This document shows positions 9,201-15,927 of a DNA stretch of 25,459 bases, piece after piece. This DNA comes from Ignavibacteriales bacterium (GTDB lineage Bacteria > Bacteroidota > Ignavibacteria > Ignavibacteriales > Ignavibacteriaceae). Made by a program: the position numbers and the translations under genes. Position 1 is the stretch's first letter, and the number at the start of each line of letters is the position of its first letter. The DNA lies in contig PLNZ01000410.1 of NCBI GenBank assembly GCA_003142915.1, positions 1-25,459 of the forward strand, written 5' to 3'. The notes below the pieces were generated by a model, which did no database searches, had not been told where the DNA came from, and saw only the letters and a list, made by a program, of their open reading frames with translations.

Positions 9201-9452
9201 GGTACTATTGCTTTGCATGTAAGCCATACCGGGGGTGCCGTTTACCTGTGATTCGATAGGAGTAGTAACTGTCTGCTCTACAGTTAGTGCATCTGCACCG
9301 TTAAATAATCCTGTTATTTGTACGGTAGGCGGAGTAATATCGGGGTATTGGCTTATAGGTAAATTAAAAATGGCGATTAAACCCACTAATACAATAATTG
9401 TTGATATAACTATCGCTGTTATCGGCCTTTTAATGAAAAAATTTGCTATCAT
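6270..9452 (-). CDS. RND efflux transporter, AcrB/HAE1 family
   Basis: The inner-membrane, proton-driven pump of a tripartite efflux system. Its 1060 residues are close to AcrB length. The N-terminus MIANFFIKRPITAIVISTII is the classic first helix of the HAE1 group. The two large periplasmic loops and the internal duplication of transmembrane blocks are evident. The proton-relay residues are present: the Asp pair in GIVVDDAIIVVEAA (near residue 410) and the lysine in GLAAKNAILIVEF (about 950). The porter domain carries PPAIPGLGATGGF, a typical AcrB segment. HAE1 pumps export hydrophobic drugs, bile salts or lipids; the substrate here is unknown. It is the last gene of an outer-membrane factor–adaptor–pump operon and starts 19 bases after the adaptor stop. 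Confidence 0.96.
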   Translation of the reverse strand: MIANFFIKRPITAIVISTIIVLVGLIAIFNLPISQYPDITPPTVQITGLFNGADALTVEQTVTTPIESQVNGTPGMAYMQSNSTSDGRSTINVTLNVGTDPDVAALDIQNRVGIATPQLPDVVKRLGLTTRKRTPSILLLAAIYSPNGTHGITFLDNYTNIFIKDALLRVNGVGDIFTRADDFSMRIWLQPDKLAQLNLTADDVINALVQQNLQIAAGSIGGPPQNNSQAFEYTVLTNNRLSTEEQFGNIIIRENLQQGSTVHLKDVARVQLGKFSYANNSFVDGKKASYLMIFQAPGSNALEVANGIYKAMDELKRSFPKDVDYVVPFEAVSVVKVSISEVVTTLLEALGLVVLVVFLFLQSWRATIIPVLAIPVSIIGTFAFFIPLHFTINTLTMFGFVLAIGIVVDDAIIVVEAAQHYIDEEKLSPVEATSKAMSDISAPVIAIALILAAVFIPVGFIPGIVGKLYQQFAITIAVSVLISAFVALSLTPALCSLFLKPTDPTKENKGIHKFFTKFNIWFKKTTDTYSSGVRKCIKVTPYFIIILIFIYAGTVLLFKTKPTGFIPTEDEGRLYVTFELPEASSTARSLEALNSMMSILKQTPGIAHYSALGGLNVVTFGTKSNSGTIFVQLKPWGERTDRSLQINSLIATLQRKLSTIKDANVVVIPPPAIPGLGATGGFTFQLEQRESTDSIKQFENVVRSFVTAANKRPELSRVFTFFSAHTPSYQVDIDREKCEKLGVSIADVFNTIQTYLGSYYVNDFTIYGRNFHVVAQADTSYRERIQDFLKYYVKNSAGEMVPLSTLASYKVTENAPMISHYNLFRSAEMDGTAAEGYSSGEAIDAMKEVAANVLPAGYGYEFSGLSREEINAGNSTITIFALSIVFVFLFLTALYESWSVPFSVLLAVPIGAFGAILTLTFIPRLNNNVYAQIGLIALIGLAAKNAILIVEFAKDRLERGIPLVQATLEAVKLRLRPILMTSLAFIFGVSPLAFASGAGAQARSTIGFTVLGGMLAATLLAIFIVPVLFVTITRIAYGKKKLEELEAKRLKDEEINPGTE

Positions 9453-9471
9453 CTTTTATCCCGTCTGAGTA

Positions 9472-10605
9472 TTAATTACCAGGTACCGCCTGAGTAACCT
9501 GTTTTGCATGCATTGGAGCTATAACGATCGGAGAATTATCACGGAGTTTTTGTATTCCTTCGGTTACTATTAATTCGCCCGGTGTTAATCCGTCTTTTAC
9601 TATTACCATATCATTTATCTGTAATCCAAGTTTAACATTTGTCTGAACAGCTTTATTCTCATTTACCACAAATACAAAATATTCTCCCATCTGTTCCGTC
9701 ACCGCTTTATACGGAATCACAATACTGCTTGCATCATTGTTATTGAGTACACGAACATTACATGTTAGTCCGGGTTTTAACAAATAATTAGAGTTTGAAA
9801 ATATTAATCGCGTTTTTAAAGTTCCTGTTTGAGGGTCAACCGCTCTGTCTAAGAGGCTGAGATGTCCCGGATATGGATATATTGTCTGGTCCGGAAGAGC
9901 AATAGTAAATGTTGAATCTTTGGGTTCGGTTTTTTTATGCAATAAATTGGTAAACTTAGGAATAAGTTTTTCATCGATGCTGAAATCTACTGCTATGGGA
10001 TTATCTGAAGATATTGTATTCAATAATGTTTGTCCGGTTGTAACTGCAGAACCTAATTTTACCTGGGAAATGCCGATAGTACCATCGTATGCAGCATAGA
10101 TAATAGAATTACGCAGGTTTGTTTGTATGGCATTAACATTACTTTCAGCAGCAGCCACCTGCATTTTTGCGGATTGCAAATCTGTTTCTGAATGTTCCAG
10201 CACTTGCCTGGCAATAGCGTCATTTTTTGCAAGATCGTTATATCTATCGGCATCCTGCTGTGCTCTTAATAGATTTGCTTTTGCAACATTAAGAGCAGCA
10301 ACAGCCTGCTCATAAGCAGCCTTGTATTGTTGCTGATCTATAGCATATAATTTCGCTCCTTTATTTACATGCTGCCCATCTGTAAAATATATATTCGTTA
10401 AATAACCGGAAACTTCCGGTCTGATTTCAACTTGATTTAATGAAGTTACGCTTGCGGGGTAAACATCATAATAAATTGCTTGCACTGACTTAACTTTATA
10501 TACATCAACCGGCGTAGCCGGTATTTTTTGTGCACTTTTGTTGTTGCATGAGGTAATTGCAACCATAATAATTGCAAATCCTAATAAATATATTTTATTT
10601 TTCAT
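9472..10605 (-). CDS. Periplasmic adaptor lipoprotein (AcrA/MFP family)
   Basis: The membrane-fusion subunit linking the RND pump to the outer-membrane factor. It begins MKNKIYLLGFAIIMVAITSC, with a lipobox ITSC placing the lipidated Cys at residue 20, so it is anchored in the inner membrane. Then come the N-terminal lipoyl half (VEIRPEVSGYLTNIYFTDGQ), an alpha-helical hairpin rich in Ala/Gln (residues about 95-160), the second lipoyl half (YDGTIGISQVKLGSAV), the beta-barrel, and the membrane-proximal domain ending near VIAPM. About 377 residues is normal. I chose ATG 10605. A frame extension to TTG at 10617 adds only MLSI and would displace the signal peptide start. It lies 21 bases after the TolC-like gene and 19 before the pump gene. 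Confidence 0.94.
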   Translation of the reverse strand: MKNKIYLLGFAIIMVAITSCNNKSAQKIPATPVDVYKVKSVQAIYYDVYPASVTSLNQVEIRPEVSGYLTNIYFTDGQHVNKGAKLYAIDQQQYKAAYEQAVAALNVAKANLLRAQQDADRYNDLAKNDAIARQVLEHSETDLQSAKMQVAAAESNVNAIQTNLRNSIIYAAYDGTIGISQVKLGSAVTTGQTLLNTISSDNPIAVDFSIDEKLIPKFTNLLHKKTEPKDSTFTIALPDQTIYPYPGHLSLLDRAVDPQTGTLKTRLIFSNSNYLLKPGLTCNVRVLNNNDASSIVIPYKAVTEQMGEYFVFVVNENKAVQTNVKLGLQINDMVIVKDGLTPGELIVTEGIQKLRDNSPIVIAPMHAKQVTQAVPGN

Positions 10606-10626
10606 AATACTTAACAATTTTATTTT

Positions 10627-11949
10627 CTAATATTTAATTGTTCCCAAAGCTTTTTGGACATCCAATTTGCTGCTTAGTACCCTGTACAAAGAAGTAATAT
10701 AGTTAACCTGTGTAGTCCTTAAATCTGTCTCTGCTGTTATAACATCTAAATAAGTTTTAAATCCGGACTTATATTGCAATTGAATTATATTGTAAACCTC
10801 TCTTGCAAGTTCAAGATTGTTCTTTTGAACATAATAATTGTTCAGATCGCTTTTATAATTTGCCAAAACTTGAGTGTACTCCGTGTTAAATGAATCTTTT
10901 AATGATGCGAAATTATACTCAAAGCGCTTAAGTTCTAATTCAGCCTGGTCAATTTCCTGAATGCGCTTGCCCCCGGTAAAAATCGGGAATGTTAACTCAA
11001 TACCGATATAAGAGCTCGGGTAATTTATATTATAAAGCTTAGACCATTGGTCATCCTGATAATTAAGATTATACTCGCCAAAAGCAGAAATTGACGGAAT
11101 AAAGCTCCACTCGTAATAATTCAGGTTGGCTTCCTGCAAACGCTTTTGCGTTTGCAATAACTGGTACTCAATTCTATTCTCGTAAACTATATTCTGTGTG
11201 GTATCTATAAAAACATCATTTGCCATTTGAGCCCTGTCATAATCCAATTTTAAATCACCATCCGGGGGATAACCCATTAGCTGCTTTAACTGGGCTTTGC
11301 TTACTTTTAAAAACTCGTCATCCTGTTTTTTTTCAGCTAAGGCATTATTCAATGTAATACTGGCCCGCATATAATCTGTTTTATCAACGACCCCGCTTAT
11401 ATATTGATTGTATGTATCCTTAGAACTCTTTTCAAGCCTGGTAATATCTTCGTTTATTAAATCTATTTGATCTTGTGCAAGTAAAACGGCATAAAATGCT
11501 TTACTTACATCTATGATAACGGAAATTTTATTATTAGTAGTTATTTGTTTGGCTTGTTTGCGAACATCTCCGGCGGTGGTGCTGGCTAAGAGAACATCCC
11601 GGTTAAATATATTTTGGGTTACTGAAAATAGACCGCTTGAATTATCCTTTACACCGACCACTGCCCCGCTGCCCTCGAATATTGTTACAGGCAGTTGGTA
11701 GTCATGTATTATATTAAAATTAAAATTTATTTGCGGATACCAGTCGGCAAGCTTACTGTTTATTTCCCTGTCTGTTATTTGTTCATCTATTAATGTTTGT
11801 TGTATTTGCGGCTGATGTTCGAGCGCATATTGCACACAATTTTGCAAAGTACCGTTCTGAAGTAAAGAGTCTGATTTTATTTGAGGTTGAGAATGTATTG
11901 GACTATTTAATAATAAAACAGTAGATAATAAAAGGAGAAATATTTTCAT
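10627..11949 (-). CDS. TolC-like outer membrane efflux protein
   Basis: The outer-membrane channel of the tripartite exporter. A signal peptide MKIFLLLLSTVLLLNSPIHS is followed by two tandem OEP domains. Repeat one covers roughly residues 35-225 and contains YALEHQPQIQQTLIDEQ. Repeat two covers roughly 250-435 and contains NRIEYQLLQTQKRLQEANLN and FPIFTGGKRIQEIDQAELEL. The domains alternate long coiled-coil helices with amphipathic strands. The 440 residues fit the family. ATG at 11949 is preferred over an upstream TTG at 11970 because the signal peptide begins exactly there. It is first in the efflux operon, so the promoter should lie in the 490-base region upstream. No local repressor gene of the TetR or MarR type is adjacent. 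Confidence 0.94.
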   Translation of the reverse strand: MKIFLLLLSTVLLLNSPIHSQPQIKSDSLLQNGTLQNCVQYALEHQPQIQQTLIDEQITDREINSKLADWYPQINFNFNIIHDYQLPVTIFEGSGAVVGVKDNSSGLFSVTQNIFNRDVLLASTTAGDVRKQAKQITTNNKISVIIDVSKAFYAVLLAQDQIDLINEDITRLEKSSKDTYNQYISGVVDKTDYMRASITLNNALAEKKQDDEFLKVSKAQLKQLMGYPPDGDLKLDYDRAQMANDVFIDTTQNIVYENRIEYQLLQTQKRLQEANLNYYEWSFIPSISAFGEYNLNYQDDQWSKLYNINYPSSYIGIELTFPIFTGGKRIQEIDQAELELKRFEYNFASLKDSFNTEYTQVLANYKSDLNNYYVQKNNLELAREVYNIIQLQYKSGFKTYLDVITAETDLRTTQVNYITSLYRVLSSKLDVQKALGTIKY

Positions 11950-12442
11950 AGTAAGATTTTTTTTCGTCAATTTTTAATCCGTCTTTATACAGTCGTAAAA
12001 CTAATATTATTACACCTTTGTTCCTTTGATGTAAGTCATTTTAAGTTTGCTTTTAAAAAGTAAGTGTTCTTGATAAAGCCTGTCTGAAAAAGTTTGTATA
12101 GCTAAGAAATTATATTATTACACTTTTAAATTGTTAAAAATGAAAATAATAAATTCTATAAATATAATAAAGTTCAGGCGAAAACAAGCATAAATTTGAT
12201 AAGATAATTTTAAAAGAAATAATTAAATCGTATTATTCTTACTTCCAGCTTATTTGAATACTTTAATCGAAGCTTTCTTATTTCGGGTAAATAACTTACA
12301 CTTATTCTTAGTTCAAAAACCTTTTATAGTATTGTCATATAAGTTTTTGTTTTTTGTGAGCAAATATTTTCTTTGCTGCTTTCCCTTTGTCCATTGAACT
12401 TTAGACTTTGCTCTCGCGCTTTAGCGCGCTATGGATTAATGA
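11950..12442. other. Gene-free AT-rich stretch between the efflux operon and the fucosidase gene
   Basis: About 490 bases with no credible coding frame. It must hold the promoter of the efflux operon (minus strand), but no convincing TTTG/TAnnTTTG pair could be placed. The end near the fucosidase gene (12371-12436) is different in texture: the word CTTT recurs every 6-15 bases and the stretch closes with a GC-rich hairpin. That resembles the degenerate short-word spacers found between genes in this bacterial group. Confidence 0.5.
12415..12428. repeat. GC-rich hairpin downstream of the fucosidase gene
   Basis: CGCGC (12415-12419) and GCGCG (12424-12428) pair around TTTA, in otherwise AT-rich DNA, 15 bases beyond the fucosidase stop on the minus strand. 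No U-run follows on that strand, so it is not a canonical intrinsic terminator. It may still stop or stabilise the transcript, or belong to the spacer repeat it sits in. Confidence 0.45.
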
Positions 12443-13747
12443 TTATATCTCAATAATTAAAATAGTATCAATATCGTCTATTTTGTCATCCGGAACCTGA
12501 ACTGTAATACCAAATCCATCTTGCTTGAATTTTATTTCACTACCATTGGAGAATAGCTTAATATTTTTAATTTTTTTCCCGAAATCCGGAATCAAAAAGT
12601 TTGAATTTTCAGCGCTTAATATATGCACATACACTTTATTGCCTTTTTGAGTAGTAACACCCCATGATTTGGGAGATACCGGACCTCCGTTTGTGCCATA
12701 TACTGTTTCTCCGTTTTTATCCAACCATTTCCCAATTTCTTTTAATGTTGAAATAAACCGGGAATGAAATTTACCATTAGGCATAGGCCCAACATTTAAT
12801 AAAAAGTTAGCATTATTCCCTGCAGCTTTTACCAAATATTGCACTAATGATTTTACCGATTTGAAATTATTATCAAGTAAATTGAATCCCCATGAATCGT
12901 TCATCGTTTCACAAGTTTCTAACGGTAGTGATCCGATTTTTGATTCTGAATTAAATCCTGCAGTGTTTTTCCCGGGTAAATCCTTTTCAAACATTTGAAA
13001 ATCTTCCCCGGGATTTGGGGCAAGATGATGATTACTTCCAATCATACACCCTGGTTGGAGGCTATGAATAAGACTATAAGTTTTATCGAGCTGCCAATCG
13101 GTATTTCGTTTATCCCACATGCCGTCAAACCAGATGCCGGAAATTTCACCGTAGTTTGTTAAAAGTTCGGTAAGCTGGGCATTCATGAAACTAAGGTATT
13201 TATTCCAATTACCGCTGTCCGGTCGTCCTGAATACTGACCGGTATTGCCGCGGGGATAGTAATCATTTTGGTACCAATCTAATTGAGAATAGTAGAGGAA
13301 TAATTTTATGCCCTGTTTATGGCACTCATCTGCAAGCATTTTTATTACATCCCTTTTATAAGAGGTTCGGTCCATTATATTCCAATCGGTTTTCTTTGTA
13401 GCGAACATTGAAAATCCGTCGTGATGTCTTGTAGTAATAGTAATATATTTCATTCCTGCAGCCTTCGCAATTGCAACCCATTCTTTTGGGTTAAAATCCA
13501 CGGGATTAAAAAACTCCGGCAGTTCCTGATATATTTCCTTGCTGATTGCTTTTTGCTGCATAACCCATTCACCGCTTCCGAGCACACTGTAAACTCCCCA
13601 ATGAATAAATAAACCGAATTTTGCATCATGAAACCATTCCCGGTTTTTAAGATTCCCGGCAGAAGGAACATAATCAGTTTGTGCAAATCCTATTTGAAAA
13701 AAAATTAATGAGATTATTGTAAGTAAAAGTAATTTTATTCTTTTCAT
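12443..13747 (-). CDS. Secreted alpha-L-fucosidase, GH29 family
   Basis: A retaining glycosidase releasing terminal L-fucose from glycans. Signal peptide residues 1-22 (LLLLTIISLIFFQIGFA) direct export. The GH29 TIM barrel follows: WFHDAKFGLFIHWGVYS (38-54), the strongly conserved TTRHHDGFSMF (105-115), and GIWFDGMWD (204-212), where Asp208 is the expected catalytic nucleophile. ETCETMNDSWGFN (278-290) and FLLNVGPMPNGKF (315-327) are further GH29 signatures. The acid/base residue cannot be assigned confidently; Glu254 or a glutamate near 277-280 are candidates. A short beta-sandwich domain fills the last 70 residues or so. At 434 residues it is a compact single-enzyme form with no carbohydrate-binding or type IX sorting domain visible. 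It stands alone, with no adjacent sugar transporter or fucose catabolism gene. Confidence 0.93.
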   Translation of the reverse strand: MKRIKLLLLTIISLIFFQIGFAQTDYVPSAGNLKNREWFHDAKFGLFIHWGVYSVLGSGEWVMQQKAISKEIYQELPEFFNPVDFNPKEWVAIAKAAGMKYITITTRHHDGFSMFATKKTDWNIMDRTSYKRDVIKMLADECHKQGIKLFLYYSQLDWYQNDYYPRGNTGQYSGRPDSGNWNKYLSFMNAQLTELLTNYGEISGIWFDGMWDKRNTDWQLDKTYSLIHSLQPGCMIGSNHHLAPNPGEDFQMFEKDLPGKNTAGFNSESKIGSLPLETCETMNDSWGFNLLDNNFKSVKSLVQYLVKAAGNNANFLLNVGPMPNGKFHSRFISTLKEIGKWLDKNGETVYGTNGGPVSPKSWGVTTQKGNKVYVHILSAENSNFLIPDFGKKIKNIKLFSNGSEIKFKQDGFGITVQVPDDKIDDIDTILIIEI

Positions 13748-13887
13748 AATTTTACCTATTATTATATTTAAAGAAAGTTCTAAAAACGTAGTTTATAATA
13801 AATATTTTGAGTGTTAAAATAATCAAAAATAATATTTATGTAACTAAGGATTTTTTACATCAAAATATTTTCCGTTTTCATTTTTAG

Positions 13888-14037
13888 CAAGATTTATTGG
13901 GTGAAAACCTTGCCGGCAATGTGTTGCCTATTAAAGATGAGCAGTTCGAAGATTTTGCATTGGGAACCTTAATGAATAAGGTAAAAACAAATGAAACGGT
14001 CAGCAGGAAAGATATATGTAGGATTTTCCCTAAATAA
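13888..14037 (+). pseudogene. C-terminal coding relic, possibly of a small antitoxin-like protein
   Basis: After a TAG at 13885-13887 there is a 49-codon frame to a TAA at 14035-14037 with clearly protein-like composition: charged, helical and with an ordered tail reading EDFALGTLMNKV then KTNETVSRKDICRIF. No ATG occurs before its last third; only TTG (13897) or GTG could start it. The short acidic segment followed by ETVSRKDI resembles the C-terminal ends of small antitoxin-type proteins, but the family is not identified. It is best read as the tail of a gene whose 5' part was lost, or as a very short protein starting at a non-ATG codon. Confidence 0.4.
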
Positions 14038-14134
14038 TAAATTATCTCATTTGCTGTATCTGTTTATACTGCTCTTAAAACCATTATCCTCCCATCACAA
14101 CCCCAACTTTTGAGTAAATTCTCACATTTTAATC

Positions 14135-14165
14135 TTGACTTTTTTGTATAGATACTTTAGGTTTG
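14135..14165 (+). promoter_or_regulatory. Candidate promoter of the suf operon
   Basis: TTG (14135-14137, within TTGACT) is followed after 20 bases by TAGGTTTG (14158-14165), an exact match to the Bacteroidota -7 consensus TAnnTTTG at the usual spacing. Transcription would begin near 14172 and leave a leader of about 105 bases before sufB. The motif GTATAGATAC (14146-14155) in the spacer is a small dyad that could be part of a regulator site. Confidence 0.5.
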
Positions 14166-14277
14166 GAATGTGTTTTTCGTTGAAAATTTCATTTATAGAC
14201 TCGGAGTATTAGTGCCGGCAGGCAAGCTTGACGGGTTGGCTCGGCTCTATAAAATATACATTTAATTTGAGAAAAAA

Positions 14278-15726
14278 ATGAGCTCTACTGAAGTATCGAC
14301 TATTGAAGAACTTGCAAATAAAGAATATAAGTACGGTTTTGTAAGCGATATCGAGTCTGAAAGTTTTCCTCTCGGACTTAATGAAGATATAATCCGCAAA
14401 CTTTCTGCTATCAAGAGTGAACCGGAATTTATGCTCGAATGGAGGCTTAAAGCTTATAGGCATTGGCTTACTTTAACAGAGCCAACCTGGGCAAATATTC
14501 ATTATAATCCGATTGATTATCAGGCTATATCTTATTATTCAGCGCCAAAAAAGAAACCTAAGCTTAACAGTCTTGAAGAAGTTGACCCTGAATTGATAAG
14601 AACTTATGAAAAGCTCGGCATTTCGCTGGAAGAACAAAAGTTTTTTTCGGGTGTTGCAGTTGATGCAGTATTCGACAGCGTTTCGGTTGCGACTACGTTC
14701 AAGGAAAAACTGTCGGAGCTTGGTATTATTTTCTGCTCAATGTCGGAAGCTATAAAAAATCATCCGGATCTTGTAAAACAATACCTGGGAACCGTAGTGC
14801 CTTATACAGATAATTATTTTGCTTCTCTTAACTCAGCGGTATTCAGCGATGGCTCTTTTGCTTATATACCAAAAGGTGTACGCTGCCCGATGGAGCTTTC
14901 TACCTATTTTAGAATAAATGCTGCAAACACAGGACAATTTGAAAGGACTTTGATCGTTGCAGATGAAGGCGCTTATGTAAGTTACCTTGAAGGCTGTACC
15001 GCTCCTATGAGAGACGAAAACCAGCTTCACGCAGCTGTTGTGGAACTTGTAGCGCTTGATAATGCTGCTATAAAATATTCAACCGTACAGAATTGGTATC
15101 CCGGCGATAAAAACGGCAAAGGAGGCATTTATAACTTTGTAACAAAACGCGGATTATGTAAAGGCATAAATTCAAAAATTTCCTGGACTCAGGTCGAAAC
15201 CGGTTCAGCCATTACGTGGAAATATCCAAGCTGCATTTTGCAGGGAGATAATTCAATAGGCGAATTTTACTCAGTCGCCGTTACTAATAATTACCAGCAG
15301 GCAGATACCGGCACAAAGATGATTCACATTGGAAAAAATACTAAGAGTACTATTGTTTCCAAAGGTATTTCCGCCGGCAAAAGCAGTAACAGTTACAGGG
15401 GGCAGGTTAAAATAATTAGGAAAGCAGACAATGCGCGTAACTTTTCACAATGCGATTCATTATTGATAGGCGATAAATGCGGCGCTCATACATTTCCGTA
15501 TCTGGAGATAAATAATTCTACTGCACAGATTGAGCATGAAGCTACAACATCTAAGATAGGCGATGATCAAATATTTTATCTTAGTCAAAGAGGAATCGCT
15601 CTTGAAGATGCAATCAATTTGATTGTGAACGGCTACTGTAAAGAAGTATTTAAAGAGCTTCCGATGGAATTTGCAGTGGAAGCACAGAAATTACTAAGTG
15701 TCAGTCTTGAAGGAAGCGTTGGATAA
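14278..15726 (+). CDS. sufB: Fe-S cluster assembly scaffold protein SufB
   Basis: The core subunit of the SufBCD scaffold, where iron and persulfide sulfur are assembled into clusters before transfer to apoproteins. Its 482 residues match SufB. The beta-helix core is recognisable. Cys240 in LEGCTAP corresponds to the sulfur-entry cysteine of E. coli SufB (Cys254). Cys392 in SQCDSLLIGDKCGAHTFPY corresponds to Cys405, the essential cluster-forming residue. The C-terminus has HEATTSKIGDDQIFYLSQRG, the SufC-contacting region. The ATG at 14278 has only a weak purine stretch before it. It is first in the sufBCDSUT cluster. It is separated from sufC by about 200 bases that carry a hairpin and a toxin-like relic, an unusually large gap for these two genes. 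Confidence 0.97.
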   Translation: MSSTEVSTIEELANKEYKYGFVSDIESESFPLGLNEDIIRKLSAIKSEPEFMLEWRLKAYRHWLTLTEPTWANIHYNPIDYQAISYYSAPKKKPKLNSLEEVDPELIRTYEKLGISLEEQKFFSGVAVDAVFDSVSVATTFKEKLSELGIIFCSMSEAIKNHPDLVKQYLGTVVPYTDNYFASLNSAVFSDGSFAYIPKGVRCPMELSTYFRINAANTGQFERTLIVADEGAYVSYLEGCTAPMRDENQLHAAVVELVALDNAAIKYSTVQNWYPGDKNGKGGIYNFVTKRGLCKGINSKISWTQVETGSAITWKYPSCILQGDNSIGEFYSVAVTNNYQQADTGTKMIHIGKNTKSTIVSKGISAGKSSNSYRGQVKIIRKADNARNFSQCDSLLIGDKCGAHTFPYLEINNSTAQIEHEATTSKIGDDQIFYLSQRGIALEDAINLIVNGYCKEVFKELPMEFAVEAQKLLSVSLEGSVG

Positions 15727-15732
15727 TGTAAA

Positions 15733-15750
15733 CCCGGTATTCAATCCGGG
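15733..15750 (+). repeat. Short GC hairpin directly after sufB
   Basis: CCCGG (15733-15737) pairs with CCGGG (15746-15750) around an 8-base loop, beginning seven bases after the sufB stop. There is no T-run, so full termination is unlikely. It may trim or stabilise the sufB end of the transcript and so change the SufB:SufC ratio. Confidence 0.4.
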
Positions 15751-15840
15751 AAACTATCATTAAATAATGAATTAAATATATTGGATTTAAAAAATTTTCA
15801 CAATAAGATAGAAGCAACTATTAACTTATAAAATAAAATA

Positions 15841-15918
15841 ATGAAAATATTACTCGGTGAATGTTTGCCGATCAGTTTGGCAAAAGAATTTCATGAGTAT
15901 GAAATCTATAATAACTAG
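15841..15918 (+). pseudogene. 25-codon relic of a DUF5615-type (PIN-like) toxin N-terminus
   Basis: An ATG frame reads MKILLGECLPISLAKEFHEY and then stops at TAG 15916-15918. DUF5615 PIN-like proteins characteristically begin MKILLDECLPxxLxxxF, with the first Asp as a metal ligand. Here that Asp is Gly and the rest of the protein, normally about 100 residues, is absent. The fragment lies between sufB and sufC. Its stop codon overlaps the AGGA (15917-15920) that serves sufC. It looks like a decayed insertion of a toxin-antitoxin gene. If still translated, it would end just before the sufC start and could couple translation. Confidence 0.55.
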
Positions 15919-15927
15919 GATAAATTA

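Larger units (their letters stand above)
13748..14277. other. 530-base region between divergent fucosidase and suf genes
   Basis: The fucosidase leader lies at the left, a small coding relic at 13888-14037, and a candidate suf promoter at 14135-14165. At 14209-14250 there is an abrupt GC-rich patch containing GTGCCGGCAGGCAAGC, unlike the surrounding AT-rich DNA. It resembles fragments of the TGCCGGCAGGCA-type intergenic palindromes seen in some related genomes, though that resemblance is from memory only. The patch would lie inside the sufB leader if the promoter call is right. Confidence 0.45.

Noticed and set aside
6571..9468. Several plus-strand ORFs of 62-87 residues opposite the RND pump gene
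   Set aside because: They are reverse-strand shadows of a large conserved gene, with low-complexity Thr/Ala/Ile content and no start signals.
10606..10617. TTG-started N-terminal extension of the adaptor lipoprotein
   Set aside because: The ATG at 10605 begins a proper lipoprotein signal peptide; the extension adds four residues with no ribosome binding site.
12333..12392. Nineteen-codon minus-strand frame MDKGKAAKKIFAHKKQKLI in the efflux–fucosidase gap
   Set aside because: It falls inside the degenerate CTTT-word spacer, which explains the lysine-rich translation; no ribosome binding site.
14209..14463. Minus-strand ORF covering the start of sufB
   Set aside because: It overlaps the well-supported sufB coding start on the other strand and has no recognisable protein features.
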